Source: Methanobrevibacter_A sp964431035 (GTDB lineage: Archaea > Methanobacteriota > Methanobacteria > Methanobacteriales > Methanobacteriaceae). From it: DNA of 14,440 nucleotides. The notes under the pieces are model-generated. The model searched no databases, was not told where the DNA came from, and saw only the letters and a program-made list of their open reading frames with translations. The stretch spans positions 1 through 14,440 of the forward strand of contig CAYSIF010000040.1 of the NCBI GenBank assembly GCA_964431035.1, given 5' to 3'. Shown here piece after piece: positions 5,381 to 13,689 of this stretch. Numbering within the stretch: position 1 is the first letter of the stretch; the number at the start of each line of letters is the position of its first letter. The position numbers and the translations under genes are program-made.

Positions 5381-6121
5381 TTATTTTATTAGTGTGTATT
5401 CTCCTTGGTATATTTTAGTTCCGTCTATTCTGTGCATGACTATTTCTACGGTGTCGTTTTTTATTTGGTAGGTGTTGTAGCTGTTGATGTCTTCTCCTCT
5501 TAGTTTGTAACTGGATAGTGATCCTGCACTTATGAATAGTGTTTCTTCTAGTTTCCATATGTTAGGTACGTGTTTGTGTCCGCTTATTACCATGCTTACG
5601 TTGTTGTTTACTATGGTTTGTAGTATGTCTCCTGCATCGGTTAGGATGTTTCTTTCTCTTCCTGTTTTTGGTATTGGTATTACGTGGTGGTGTAGTGCTA
5701 CTATTGAGGTGAGGTTTTCTTCTTGTGCTTGTTCTAGTTGTGCTTCTAGGTATAGTTGTTGTTCTCTTCCTATTTGTCCGTAGTTTACGTCTGGTACTGA
5801 GCTGTCTAGTCCTATTATTGTGAATTCGTTTTCTTTTGTTAGTTTCCAGGTTCGCTCTCCGATTAGTTTTTCGAATGTTTCGTATCCTATGTTTCGTGAG
5901 TCGTGGTTTCCTGGTACTGCGAATATTGGTGCTTGTAGCATTTGTAGGTATTTTTCTGCTTTTTGGAAGCTTTTGTAGTATCCGTCGTCTGTTAGGTCGC
6001 CTGTGATTATTATTATGTCTGGTTTTTGTTTGTTGATTTCGTTTGCAAATTTTAGGAAGGTTTTTTCATCGAAGCTTCCTTCGCTTACGTGTAGGTCTGA
6101 TATGTGTGCTATTAGTGTCAT
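5381..6121 (-). CDS. CpdA-like calcineurin-type metallophosphoesterase
   Basis: This 246-residue protein has the full metallophosphoesterase motif set: D-L-H (D9, H11), G-D-L (D42), G-N-H-D (N72, H73), H-H-H (144-146) and G-H-K-H (H182, H184). These bind two divalent metals. The compact size and the order I-S-D-L-H, T-G-D-L-T-D-D-G, V-P-G-N-H-D match the CpdA/Icc group, whose bacterial members split cyclic nucleotides, though many relatives act on other phosphodiesters. No signal peptide is seen, so it is cytoplasmic. It lies 28 bases after nac in the same direction. The next gene on is the NYN/cyclase pair, which raises the possibility that this enzyme degrades a product of the cyclase; that link is inference. 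Codons end mostly in A or C, unlike the cyclase gene. Confidence 0.85.
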   Translation of the reverse strand: MTLIAHISDLHVSEGSFDEKTFLKFANEINKQKPDIIIITGDLTDDGYYKSFQKAEKYLQMLQAPIFAVPGNHDSRNIGYETFEKLIGERTWKLTKENEFTIIGLDSSVPDVNYGQIGREQQLYLEAQLEQAQEENLTSIVALHHHVIPIPKTGRERNILTDAGDILQTIVNNNVSMVISGHKHVPNIWKLEETLFISAGSLSSYKLRGEDINSYNTYQIKNDTVEIVMHRIDGTKIYQGEYTLIK

Positions 6122-6149
6122 AAGGGAAAGGAGAGTGTATTTTTTTGTT

Positions 6150-6500
6150 TTATTTTTGGAGTTTTAGTATTGCGTCTGCTATGTCTCCTTTTGCTTCTTC
6201 TAGTGCTGTTTTTGCTTCGTCTATGGTGACTCCTGCTGTTGATGCTACCATTTCGATGTCTTCTTCTGGTATGTCGAGTTCTATTTCGATTTCTCTTTCT
6301 GTTGCTTCTCCGATTATTTGGTAGGTTTCTTGGCCCATTGCGTTCATTAGTGTTATGTCTGGGTCTGCTATTACTAGTTCTTTGTCGTTGAATTTTATTA
6401 TGACTTCTGTTGCTCCTTCTAGGGATTCCATTTTCATTCCCATTTTTTTCATTTGTCTTTCCATTTGTTTCATTTGTTTTGCGTTCATTCCTGGCATCAT
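6150..6500 (-). CDS. nac: Archaeal nascent polypeptide-associated complex protein
   Basis: This 116-residue protein has a Met/Lys-rich N-terminus, a NAC beta-barrel domain at about 25-75 (E-V-I-I-K-F-N-D-K-E-L-V-I, then Q-T-Y-Q-I-I-G-E-A) and a C-terminal UBA domain at about 79-116 (I-E-M-V-A-S-T-A-G-V-T...A-K-G-D-I-A-D-A-I-L-K-L). Archaeal NAC forms homodimers at the ribosome exit and binds nascent chains. Length and layout are normal. A longer frame in another register on the same strand is a Arg/Asn-rich shadow. The ATG at 6500 directly precedes a second ATG; no strong Shine-Dalgarno is visible. It sits between tgtA and the phosphoesterase with gaps of 74 and 28 bases. Confidence 0.93.
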   Translation of the reverse strand: MMPGMNAKQMKQMERQMKKMGMKMESLEGATEVIIKFNDKELVIADPDITLMNAMGQETYQIIGEATEREIEIELDIPEEDIEMVASTAGVTIDEAKTALEEAKGDIADAILKLQK

Positions 6501-6574
6501 TTTTTATCAATTCCCAAATAATTTTTTTAATTTTTATATTTTTTTTTTTGTTGTTTTCTTTTATTTATTTTTTT

Positions 6575-8554
6575 TTAGTTTTTAAATCCTTTTCTGACTT
6601 TTACTGCTTGTCCTGTTTTGAAGTCTTTTATTTCTTTTGGGTTTAGTAGGACTTTTCCGTATGCTAGTAGGTCGTCGTTTTCGTTGGTTATTAGTACTTC
6701 GTCTTGTGCTCTTATGTTTTCGTCGATGTTTGTTACGAATTTTGAGAATACACTTTTTCCATCTCTTGCAAATTCTTCCACACTGGTATGTATGACTACC
6801 CTATTTTCTGGATATTTTTTATGCTTGTGTAATCTTTTTGCACCCTCGTCTGATAAAACGAAGTTTGCATCGGATGCTCGCATGTTTGCAATAAGGGTTT
6901 TGCCATCATATATGTGACGAATCTTACCTGTCTTTTTACTTTTCTCAATATTAATATCACCTGTAAACAAAGCATCACCAGAACCCCTACCAAACTCATA
7001 ATCAGCAATCAACTTAATCTTACGCAAATCATCACGACTAAAACGAATACTAAAAGAATCCTCATACTCCTCTAAATCAAAACCATACTCCCTACAAGGA
7101 CGAGAATGAACCAAAACCTGATTATAATACTCACTATACTCAGCCAAACAATCAATTAAAAAATCAACACTATCCTCATCCAAATTACGAGGAGCAATAT
7201 TCTGAGCCAAAGGATAAGTCTCATCCAAATCCAAAGGAGTAACACCAAAAGGAATATCCAAAACCACAAAATCAGTATCACTTAAATCAATTGGATCCTG
7301 ACTTCCAGTTAAACTATAAAAACGTCCAAGTTTACCCTGATAATACCGACTATAAGGCTTACGCCCACCACCTAAAACCACAAGATTACTCTTTTTAGGA
7401 ATATTCTTCAACTTATTTTTATGCCTTAAAACCTCAGGACGATTTAAAGACTCACAACCAGTATAGAAAAATGCAGACTTCTTAACACTCGGATTATAAT
7501 ACTCCAAATCCCCATTATATTCTTTTAATTCTCTTAATGCATCAAGAAGTGCAGGATGAGCCCTACACCTTCTCTCAACAAGCTCCATCAAAGTACCATC
7601 ACTAATACACTGCCTAATTAAACGCAACTCAGCAAAAGAAACATACAAATTATGAGCAGCAATCAACTCCCTACGCTCCTCTTTAGGCATATTTCGTAAA
7701 TCATCAAGAGTATACTTACTACAAACCTCACAACTACAAGGCATCTCAACTAAATTCTCCAACTTATAAGTACCACTAGTAGAAAGCAAACGATCATCCT
7801 CTGCATACAAAATATAAGCAGCAGAATCAAACAAATCACAACCCATAGCAACACACAAAGCAAAAACCATAGGATGACCAGCACCCATCAAATGACGAGG
7901 CACACTATCCGGTAACCCTTTCATACTACTCATAACAACATGCACCAGATTCTTATAATCATAACCCTCCATCAAAGGCACAACAGCACCAATAGGATAC
8001 AAATCCGCACCCAATTTACTTAAACGCTCAGCACACTCCACCCGCAAATCAGAAAAAGTAGAACCCTGAACAACACTATTCAACTTCAAACTAAAATCAT
8101 TACTATTCCTGTAATCAATTGCCTCTTTAGCCCTTTCAATAGTAACTTCCATATCACTTCTAGCTTTATCCTTATCAACATAAGGTGCAGTAGGAATATC
8201 AAGACTAGTACCTATATCAGAACCAATCTTTTCTTGAAAATCAATAACCTCAGTATTAGTAATATCAATATCACCATAAACAGACAACTGAAAACTACCA
8301 GAATCAGTCATAACAGGACCCGGAAAATTAATCAACTTATGCAAACCAATTTCACGAGCCTTCTCTTTTAATTTTTCATCCTTATAAATCAAATACGCAT
8401 TTGTAATTACAATATCCGCACCATACTTCTTAACATCAATTGTCTGCTTTCTAGGATGAATAACAGGCATTAAAGCAGGTGTCTTAACTGCACCATGACT
8501 TGTCTTTAAAATACCAACTCTACCTTTATTATCTTTAGCTTTAATCTCAAACAT
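6575..8554 (-). CDS. tgtA: Archaeosine tRNA-guanine(15) transglycosylase with PUA domain
   Basis: This 659-residue enzyme exchanges guanine 15 in the tRNA D-loop for preQ0, the first committed step of archaeosine synthesis. The catalytic domain (1 to about 345) has M-T-D-S-G-S-F-Q (D84) and the nucleophile region F-D-S-A-A-Y (D243). The zinc site is C273-x-C275-x2-C278 with H301. Central domains follow, and the C-terminal PUA domain is at about 582-656, ending V-K-V-R-K-G-F. Length and domain order match full-size archaeal TgtA. GAGG lies 18-21 bases before the ATG, inside the stop region of the coiled-coil gene, which is only 7 bases upstream. Codons up to about residue 530 end mostly in T or G; the PUA region uses A- and C-ending codons, an abrupt change within one gene. 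Confidence 0.96.
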   Translation of the reverse strand: MFEIKAKDNKGRVGILKTSHGAVKTPALMPVIHPRKQTIDVKKYGADIVITNAYLIYKDEKLKEKAREIGLHKLINFPGPVMTDSGSFQLSVYGDIDITNTEVIDFQEKIGSDIGTSLDIPTAPYVDKDKARSDMEVTIERAKEAIDYRNSNDFSLKLNSVVQGSTFSDLRVECAERLSKLGADLYPIGAVVPLMEGYDYKNLVHVVMSSMKGLPDSVPRHLMGAGHPMVFALCVAMGCDLFDSAAYILYAEDDRLLSTSGTYKLENLVEMPCSCEVCSKYTLDDLRNMPKEERRELIAAHNLYVSFAELRLIRQCISDGTLMELVERRCRAHPALLDALRELKEYNGDLEYYNPSVKKSAFFYTGCESLNRPEVLRHKNKLKNIPKKSNLVVLGGGRKPYSRYYQGKLGRFYSLTGSQDPIDLSDTDFVVLDIPFGVTPLDLDETYPLAQNIAPRNLDEDSVDFLIDCLAEYSEYYNQVLVHSRPCREYGFDLEEYEDSFSIRFSRDDLRKIKLIADYEFGRGSGDALFTGDINIEKSKKTGKIRHIYDGKTLIANMRASDANFVLSDEGAKRLHKHKKYPENRVVIHTSVEEFARDGKSVFSKFVTNIDENIRAQDEVLITNENDDLLAYGKVLLNPKEIKDFKTGQAVKVRKGFKN

Positions 8555-8561
8555 AAAATAT

Positions 8562-9203
8562 CTAATCCTCTTTAGTTAACTTATCAATAAGCTTCTCATA
8601 CTTCTCATTCTGCAATTGCAAACTAATAGTATTAGTCTTATTAGACTTAATAATCTGCTCCTTAGACTTAATCAAATTATCAATATTCTCATCCTGCTTT
8701 TTTATAATATTATCCTTCTGCTCTAAAAGCTTCTCATAATTTTTACTAATTTTCCTTAATTGTACCTCTAAGTTTTCACTATTACTCTTAATCTGATTCT
8801 TATAATCATCCAATAAGCCTCTTAAATATTTAACCTGATCCTGCTTATCACTGATAATCTGAGTTTTCTCATCAAGTTTTTCCTGCAAGTCATCTAACTC
8901 TTTAAGTTTAGCCTTTTCATTAAAAACCTGAGTTTTAACCTTAAACTCCAACTCTTGTTTTTCAAGACGAGCCTCCTGAATACTATTAGTCAAACCATTA
9001 ATCTCTTTATCCTTTTCTTTTAAATCATTATTTAACTCTTCAATAACACCATCTTTAAAATCAATACTCTCACTATAATCCTGTAAATCAGATTCTAACT
9101 CAAGAATCCTATCTTCTGCTTCTTTCAACTTATTCTTCAAATCACGAACAAAACTATTATTGTTGTTGTTCTTTTTTTTCTTATTTTTAGACTGCTTATT
9201 CAT
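8562..9203 (-). CDS. Coiled-coil protein between two tRNA-modification genes
   Basis: This 213-residue protein has a very basic, low-complexity start (K-K-K-K-N-N-N-N-N at residues 8-16) and then long heptad-like Leu/Ile/Glu/Lys patterns from about 20 to 210, consistent with one extended coiled coil. There is no membrane segment, enzyme motif or cysteine. It lies 21 bases after the methyltransferase stop and 7 bases before tgtA, so it is certainly in their operon. It may be a scaffold or tRNA-binding partner; the basic N-terminus could contact RNA, but nothing shows this directly. Similarity to SMC-like or tropomyosin-like proteins would be expected from composition alone and should not be read as function. 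Confidence 0.8.
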   Translation of the reverse strand: MNKQSKNKKKKNNNNNSFVRDLKNKLKEAEDRILELESDLQDYSESIDFKDGVIEELNNDLKEKDKEINGLTNSIQEARLEKQELEFKVKTQVFNEKAKLKELDDLQEKLDEKTQIISDKQDQVKYLRGLLDDYKNQIKSNSENLEVQLRKISKNYEKLLEQKDNIIKKQDENIDNLIKSKEQIIKSNKTNTISLQLQNEKYEKLIDKLTKED

Positions 9204-9224
9204 AAAAAACCCGAATTAAATAAT

Positions 9225-10784
9225 TTAATGTTTTTTGTGAAAATCATAATCATGAAAATGCTTATGACCATGCTTTCTCCAATGATTCAAATCATCACCA
9301 AAACTATCACAATTAAACAACCACAAAAAATTATGATGATGACTATGCCTTACATGATGAGTATGACTTCCAAAATCATCATTATTATACAACCTGTGAT
9401 GATGGCGATAATCCAAATTAGGATTTCCTGTTAACTCACGACTGCGACGCTTATGCTTATTAATAACCTTATCAACACGCAAACTACCACAATAAGGACA
9501 CTTATAACTAGAACCACTCAAACTCCACTTCTCACCACACTTACCACACCTATAAGAATTAAAACGATTATTATTCATCAACAAAAACTTCTCCAAACGA
9601 GAACCCATATCCAAAATCCTGGAACGGGAATTATTATCTTTCAAATACTCCTCACTATAATCCTTTTTAGGCTCAACCAAAAAATATGCTTCCTTAGACT
9701 TCAAACCAGAAATACCAATCTTAGCAAGATTACGTTCAACTCTTCTTTTTAATGGTTTATCATTTAAATCCTCACCTAAAAAAGTAACAGACTTAACAGC
9801 AGAAGAAATACGGCTCTTATGCCGCAACTCATGCCTCAAATCTTGCCTATACCCTGTAACCTCTTCTGTTGACCAGTTTAACTCTGGATCATAGAAAGGA
9901 ACACCAACATCAGATAAAGCAATTTTCAACTCATCAGCTAAAGGCAAAGACTTATCCAATTTCTCAGGATTTTTAGATGCCAAAGTACCACCCTGCTTAC
10001 GCCCAAAAACAGGACCCACACCAACATGAAAACCAGCACAAATAAAAGCACTACGAACAGGAGAACTACTAGTATAAGTAGCAACAATACCATCACCATT
10101 AATTACCCTGTAGAAATGTTTGAAAAAATCCAAACTAAACAACTCAGGAGACATAACCTGACTAAAAGGATCTAAAAAAATAGCATCATAAACCTCACCC
10201 TCTAAATCCTGTATAACACGACGAGCATCATCAATAAAAAAATTAATACACATATTCTCCGGCAAGATTTCAGTGTATGCTTTATTTTTAATATAACCAT
10301 CACTTACCAAAGCATCTTCAATAGCAATCTTAACCAAATCATGACTCCCTATAGGAGAAGGAACAAGCAAACCCGCAGCCAAAGTAGCACGACTAATCTC
10401 AACACAATCCACAGTTAAACTAGTATCACCATTTGTGTTTTTAATAAAATCATCAACCAAAGCAGTAGTATTATAACCCAAACCAGTACAAATATCCAAA
10501 ACACGAATATCCTCCGTGTAATCAAATTTCATAGGACGAATAAACTTCTCAAAAGCTTCACTAATAGCACCAGTACGAGTATGCAAAGTCTCAACCTTAC
10601 TATTAATCTCACGAGACCTAATACTATAAGAACCATCCTCAGTCAAGAAAAAATAATCAATATTCTCCCTAAAAAAACCATCACGAAAAGAAGTGTCCCC
10701 ATTAAGGTTTTCCCAAGCAAAATACTCATTTATTTTCGAATAAATAGTATCATCAATAACACGAGATTCATCAAGATAAGTCAT
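9225..10784 (-). CDS. MnmC-like SAM-dependent tRNA methyltransferase with zinc ribbon and His-rich tail
   Basis: This 519-residue protein has a Rossmann methyltransferase core at about 92-275: SAM motif I V-L-D-I-C-T-G-L-G-Y-N-T (95-106), the acidic E129 after strand 2, D-A-I-F-L-D-P-F-S (200-208) and G-F-H-V-G-V-G...G-G-T-L-A-S (251-270). These match the DUF752/MnmC methyltransferase family, which methylates the wobble uridine side chain of tRNA in bacteria; the archaeal substrate is not established here. A zinc ribbon follows (C413, C416, C429, C432). The last 59 residues contain 17 His in clusters such as H-T-H-H and H-S-H-H-H, suggesting metal (nickel or zinc) storage or sensing. The gene heads an operon with the coiled-coil gene and tgtA. 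No Shine-Dalgarno precedes the ATG, and a leaderless mRNA is possible. Confidence 0.85.
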   Translation of the reverse strand: MTYLDESRVIDDTIYSKINEYFAWENLNGDTSFRDGFFRENIDYFFLTEDGSYSIRSREINSKVETLHTRTGAISEAFEKFIRPMKFDYTEDIRVLDICTGLGYNTTALVDDFIKNTNGDTSLTVDCVEISRATLAAGLLVPSPIGSHDLVKIAIEDALVSDGYIKNKAYTEILPENMCINFFIDDARRVIQDLEGEVYDAIFLDPFSQVMSPELFSLDFFKHFYRVINGDGIVATYTSSSPVRSAFICAGFHVGVGPVFGRKQGGTLASKNPEKLDKSLPLADELKIALSDVGVPFYDPELNWSTEEVTGYRQDLRHELRHKSRISSAVKSVTFLGEDLNDKPLKRRVERNLAKIGISGLKSKEAYFLVEPKKDYSEEYLKDNNSRSRILDMGSRLEKFLLMNNNRFNSYRCGKCGEKWSLSGSSYKCPYCGSLRVDKVINKHKRRSRELTGNPNLDYRHHHRLYNNDDFGSHTHHVRHSHHHNFLWLFNCDSFGDDLNHWRKHGHKHFHDYDFHKKH

Positions 10785-10807
10785 AATAATATAATATTTA
10801 TAATCTG

Positions 10808-10838
10808 ATAATATTTAAAAAAATAGGAGAAAAAGAAA
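10808..10838 (-). terminator. T-rich terminator after the anchored helical protein gene
   Basis: On the minus strand, just past the stop codon at 10843, there are runs of 7, 5 and 7 T broken by short C/A interruptions. This is the expected form of an archaeal oligo-T terminator and separates this gene from the methyltransferase operon. Confidence 0.5.
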
Positions 10839-10842
10839 AAAA

Positions 10843-11379
10843 TTAATTATATCTATCCTTTTGTTCAACTATAAAATCTTCATCAATTCCCCAAGATTCT
10901 AAGTCTTGTTTTAAATCAGGATGACCAATTAAAAAATTCATAACTTCTAATTTTATATTTACAACAATCTGATTATAATTTGTTATAATCTCATTATTTA
11001 ATGTTTTATCCATTATTACTTGATTATATGTTAGTTTTTCAGCTTCTAAACGTCTAATTTCTAAATCAAGGTATTCAGATTGTGTTTGATTTGAAGTTGT
11101 TTTATTAAATTCTTTAAGAATTGAAATCTCTTCATCATAGTTTTTTTGATCTTCTTGCAAATATGTTCCTATTTCTTCAGTATAACTACTTACCCCATCT
11201 GCAACTTCATGAAGTTCAATATCACTTTGATTTTCAATATTACTAGCACTAACTAATGCATTTCTAAAGCCTATTCTTTCTTGTTCTTGTTTATAATTTG
11301 TGTAAAATGTGAATATGACTGGAGTCAAAATAATCACTATAATAATTAATACAATTATAATTTTCATATTTCTATTCAA
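10843..11379 (-). CDS. Membrane-anchored extracytoplasmic helical protein, unknown function
   Basis: The start chosen is TTG at 11379 (178 residues), 8 bases after GGGAG at 11388-11392. The ATG at 11367 (174 residues) and a TTG at 11394 inside the Shine-Dalgarno are alternatives. Residues 5-26 are a strongly hydrophobic Ile/Val helix preceded by basic residues, so the protein is anchored with the remainder outside. The remainder (30-178) is polar and helical, rich in Glu, Asn and Ile, with coiled-coil character around 80-120 and no cysteines. Two N-x-S/T sites lie near N-K-T-T and N-Q-T-Q. It was not recognised as a family. It lies 85 bases after the helicase gene in the same direction, and could be part of that transcript or independent. 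Confidence 0.72.
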   Translation of the reverse strand: MNRNMKIIIVLIIIVIILTPVIFTFYTNYKQEQERIGFRNALVSASNIENQSDIELHEVADGVSSYTEEIGTYLQEDQKNYDEEISILKEFNKTTSNQTQSEYLDLEIRRLEAEKLTYNQVIMDKTLNNEIITNYNQIVVNIKLEVMNFLIGHPDLKQDLESWGIDEDFIVEQKDRYN

Positions 11380-11464
11380 GAAAAATACTCCCAAAGATTT
11401 TTATTCCTTAAATTCAACATAACATACCTTAATTGTCTTTTTCCAAGGCACATCCCACATATGC

Positions 11465-13348
11465 CTATTCATTAACATTTCCATTATTAAGTCTTTTTTT
11501 GAAATATTCTTGAAGATTTTTATCTACACAATAAATATAACAACCCTTTAATCCTCTACTCATAAGAGTTCTGTAAGTATTCTTTATAATAATGTCTGCT
11601 TCTTTTAATGCATTTTCAGGATCTTCTTTATACATTTTCTTAATACCAAATAAAGATCTATCACTACTAGCTCTTTCATTGAAATCTGTGACAATTTCAC
11701 CATTTTCATACCTAATATCATTACCTATAATAACTCCAACATAATCAAATTCTAAACCTTGACATGTATGAATACAACCAATTTCATTAAAAGAGCCTTT
11801 ATCAATAGCCCATGTTTTAGTATTATCTAAATTCCAACTTTTAGAAAAATCACCAATTTCAATATCATGTACTGTGGAATCGTCCCTAGTATCGTTTTTC
11901 CAATTCCAACAATAACCTGCAACAACTCGGCTATTATTATTTAGTTTATTTTTTTCATAAATTGCATTATCTAATTCAGTTGGAGAATCAAAAATTTTGA
12001 AATCAAAATTAAAATCTTTATCAAAACTGAAATTAGCATTTTCTTCTATTTCAAGAACATTATCTAACCAGTTAATATATCCATCTGAACCGTTACATCT
12101 AAATTGAGATTCTAATTTTATATAATGTAATTCTGCACCTAATTCTTCTGCAAATAGTTCAATATCTGCTTTATTACCTACATCTTTAATATGTACTTTT
12201 TGTTTTTCATCAATGAAAAATACTGATGTTTTAGAAGCATTTATAATTTCTTTTATCTGATTTTCACCTTGATTACTATAAAATCCTGATTTTTCATTTA
12301 AACGATGAGCTTCATCAACAATTAAAACATCATACTGATTCTTTTTAGCATTAAGAAAGCTTCCACTACCTTTAAATAGATTTCGTATATTTCTCCTACT
12401 ACCATTTTTAAGTTTTTCACTATAAACATCTCTAGGAGCACTATTTTTACTAACATAAAAGGATGATAATTCATCTTTAGTTAATTCAACCAATAAATTA
12501 ATTGCCACAACAGATTTTCCAGTTCCAGGACCACCTTCTACAATCAATACTCTTTTTTTATCATCAGCATATGAATTTCTAGCTAAATCTTGTGCATATT
12601 CAAAAGCTACTTTCTGATTATCAATTAAAGTAAAATATTCATTATTTTCTAACATTTCAGATAAAGAATTCTGTAAACTTTTAGATGGTCTAAGCGGACT
12701 ATTATTAATCTCATATAAAACTTCCTGATCATCCCCTTCTTTAATATGTCTGCTTATAAATTCTTTTAAGGAGTGATTATCTGTTTTACCAAATAATTTT
12801 GCATTATTTATAACTTCTGCATAAATATCATCAGTTAATGGATCATCAACATCTATAGTATAATTATGCAAATAAGCACATGGATAAATATCAATATTAT
12901 TTTCTTGTATAAACTGATTATAATCCTCCAATAATACTGCATATGTCCAAGCTTGATAAGATGGATGTGTAACTTCCCTTTTAGCACCACCAACATAAGT
13001 TCGCACAATATCCTTCATACTATCAACTTTTTCAGCTTCATCCCACTGTTTAAGTTCTATAATAACAATAGAATGATTCCCCTCATCATCATATCCACTT
13101 AACATAAAATCTATACGCTTACTTGTTGGAGGAACAACAAATTCAATAGCAACTCCAGTATTACGTGGAATATTACTACTATTTAAAAGAGTATGCATAT
13201 ATTGCATACTATTACGCCAAGACCTTTTCTCATTAGGATTAACCCTATTAGCAACAGTATTAACAAATGCCTTTTCTATCTCATCATCAATTATATTACT
13301 TTCAACAGAATTTAAAAACCCATTTAAAGTAGAATTATAAACTAACAT
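11465..13348 (-). CDS. PD-(D/E)XK nuclease fused to DUF2075/Schlafen-like helicase
   Basis: This 627-residue protein has two enzymatic parts. The N-terminal part (about 60-140) shows the PD-(D/E)XK nuclease pattern: R-I-D-F (D80), I-I-E-L-K (E98, K100) and Q132-x3-Y136, as in RecB/Cas4-type nucleases. The C-terminal part (about 240-615) is a superfamily 1 helicase of the DUF2075 / Schlafen group: Walker A G-G-P-G-T-G-K-S (272-279), Walker B V-L-I-V-D-E-A-H-R (341-349), E-S-Q-F-R-C (413-418), H-T-C-Q-G-L-E-F-D (527-535) and Y-R-T-L-M-S-R (592-598). All key residues are present, so it should be active. AGGGTG stands 5 bases before the ATG. It follows the MazG-like gene by 9 bases. Such nuclease-helicases are common in defence islands; the defence role here is inferred. 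Confidence 0.9.
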   Translation of the reverse strand: MLVYNSTLNGFLNSVESNIIDDEIEKAFVNTVANRVNPNEKRSWRNSMQYMHTLLNSSNIPRNTGVAIEFVVPPTSKRIDFMLSGYDDEGNHSIVIIELKQWDEAEKVDSMKDIVRTYVGGAKREVTHPSYQAWTYAVLLEDYNQFIQENNIDIYPCAYLHNYTIDVDDPLTDDIYAEVINNAKLFGKTDNHSLKEFISRHIKEGDDQEVLYEINNSPLRPSKSLQNSLSEMLENNEYFTLIDNQKVAFEYAQDLARNSYADDKKRVLIVEGGPGTGKSVVAINLLVELTKDELSSFYVSKNSAPRDVYSEKLKNGSRRNIRNLFKGSGSFLNAKKNQYDVLIVDEAHRLNEKSGFYSNQGENQIKEIINASKTSVFFIDEKQKVHIKDVGNKADIELFAEELGAELHYIKLESQFRCNGSDGYINWLDNVLEIEENANFSFDKDFNFDFKIFDSPTELDNAIYEKNKLNNNSRVVAGYCWNWKNDTRDDSTVHDIEIGDFSKSWNLDNTKTWAIDKGSFNEIGCIHTCQGLEFDYVGVIIGNDIRYENGEIVTDFNERASSDRSLFGIKKMYKEDPENALKEADIIIKNTYRTLMSRGLKGCYIYCVDKNLQEYFKKRLNNGNVNE

Positions 13349-13357
13349 ACAACACCC

Positions 13358-13678
13358 TTATAATTTATTATATTTTGTAGAAATTCCCTTAAATTTTTCA
13401 ATAGGATATTTATTTTTATTAATTTCAAGTTTACGAAGCACAATCTCTTCAACATCAACATCCAATTCATTTGCAAGAAGCAAAGAATAAATTAAAATAT
13501 CCGCTAACTCTTCACAAACTTCTTCTTTATCAAATTCATCATCCCATTGGAATAACTCCAACAATTCCCCAGATTCAATAGAAATTGATTTAACTAAATT
13601 TTCAACAGAATGAAACTGATTCCAATCCCTTTCATCCCTGAACTTTAAAATCTCATTAAGTAGATTATCAAATGTAAT
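13358..13678 (-). CDS. MazG-like nucleotide pyrophosphohydrolase with probable AUU start
   Basis: The product is 106 residues if translation begins at ATT 13678-13676. The MazG fold is shown by E-S-G-E (E35, E38) and E-E-L-A-D (E57, D60), the EXXE...EXXD metal site for hydrolysis of (d)NTPs to monophosphates, together with F-D-N-L-L-N...F-R-D-E-R-D-W near the start, which is the usual family beginning. No ATG, GTG or TTG occurs in frame between the upstream TGA (13690-13688) and the TTG at 13564; starting there would remove E35 and E38. GAGGG is spaced 6 bases before the ATT. So an AUU start is the best reading, with a mutated start or a sequence error as alternatives. It is co-transcribed with the nuclease-helicase, 9 bases downstream. 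Confidence 0.82.
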   Translation of the reverse strand: MTFDNLLNEILKFRDERDWNQFHSVENLVKSISIESGELLELFQWDDEFDKEEVCEELADILIYSLLLANELDVDVEEIVLRKLEINKNKYPIEKFKGISTKYNKL

Positions 13679-13684
13679 AAAAAT

Positions 13685-13689
13685 CCCTC
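13685..13689 (-). promoter_or_regulatory. Shine-Dalgarno supporting the AUU start of the MazG-like gene
   Basis: GAGGG on the minus strand overlaps the in-frame TGA and stands 6 bases before ATT at 13678. Its position is right for that codon and for no ATG, GTG or TTG in the frame. Confidence 0.55.

Noticed and set aside
6118..6510. 130-codon Arg/Asn-rich open frame on the minus strand
   Set aside because: It lies in another register of the same strand over nac. Its composition is unnatural, and nac itself is a clear family match.
9228..9752. Plus-strand frames rich in Met, Ile and Thr opposite the methyltransferase gene
   Set aside because: They mirror the A/C-rich complement of a real gene and show no protein-like pattern.
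13358..13564. MazG-like protein of only 68 residues starting at TTG 13564
   Set aside because: It would lose the first two metal ligands and the family-typical N-terminus that are clearly encoded upstream in the same frame.
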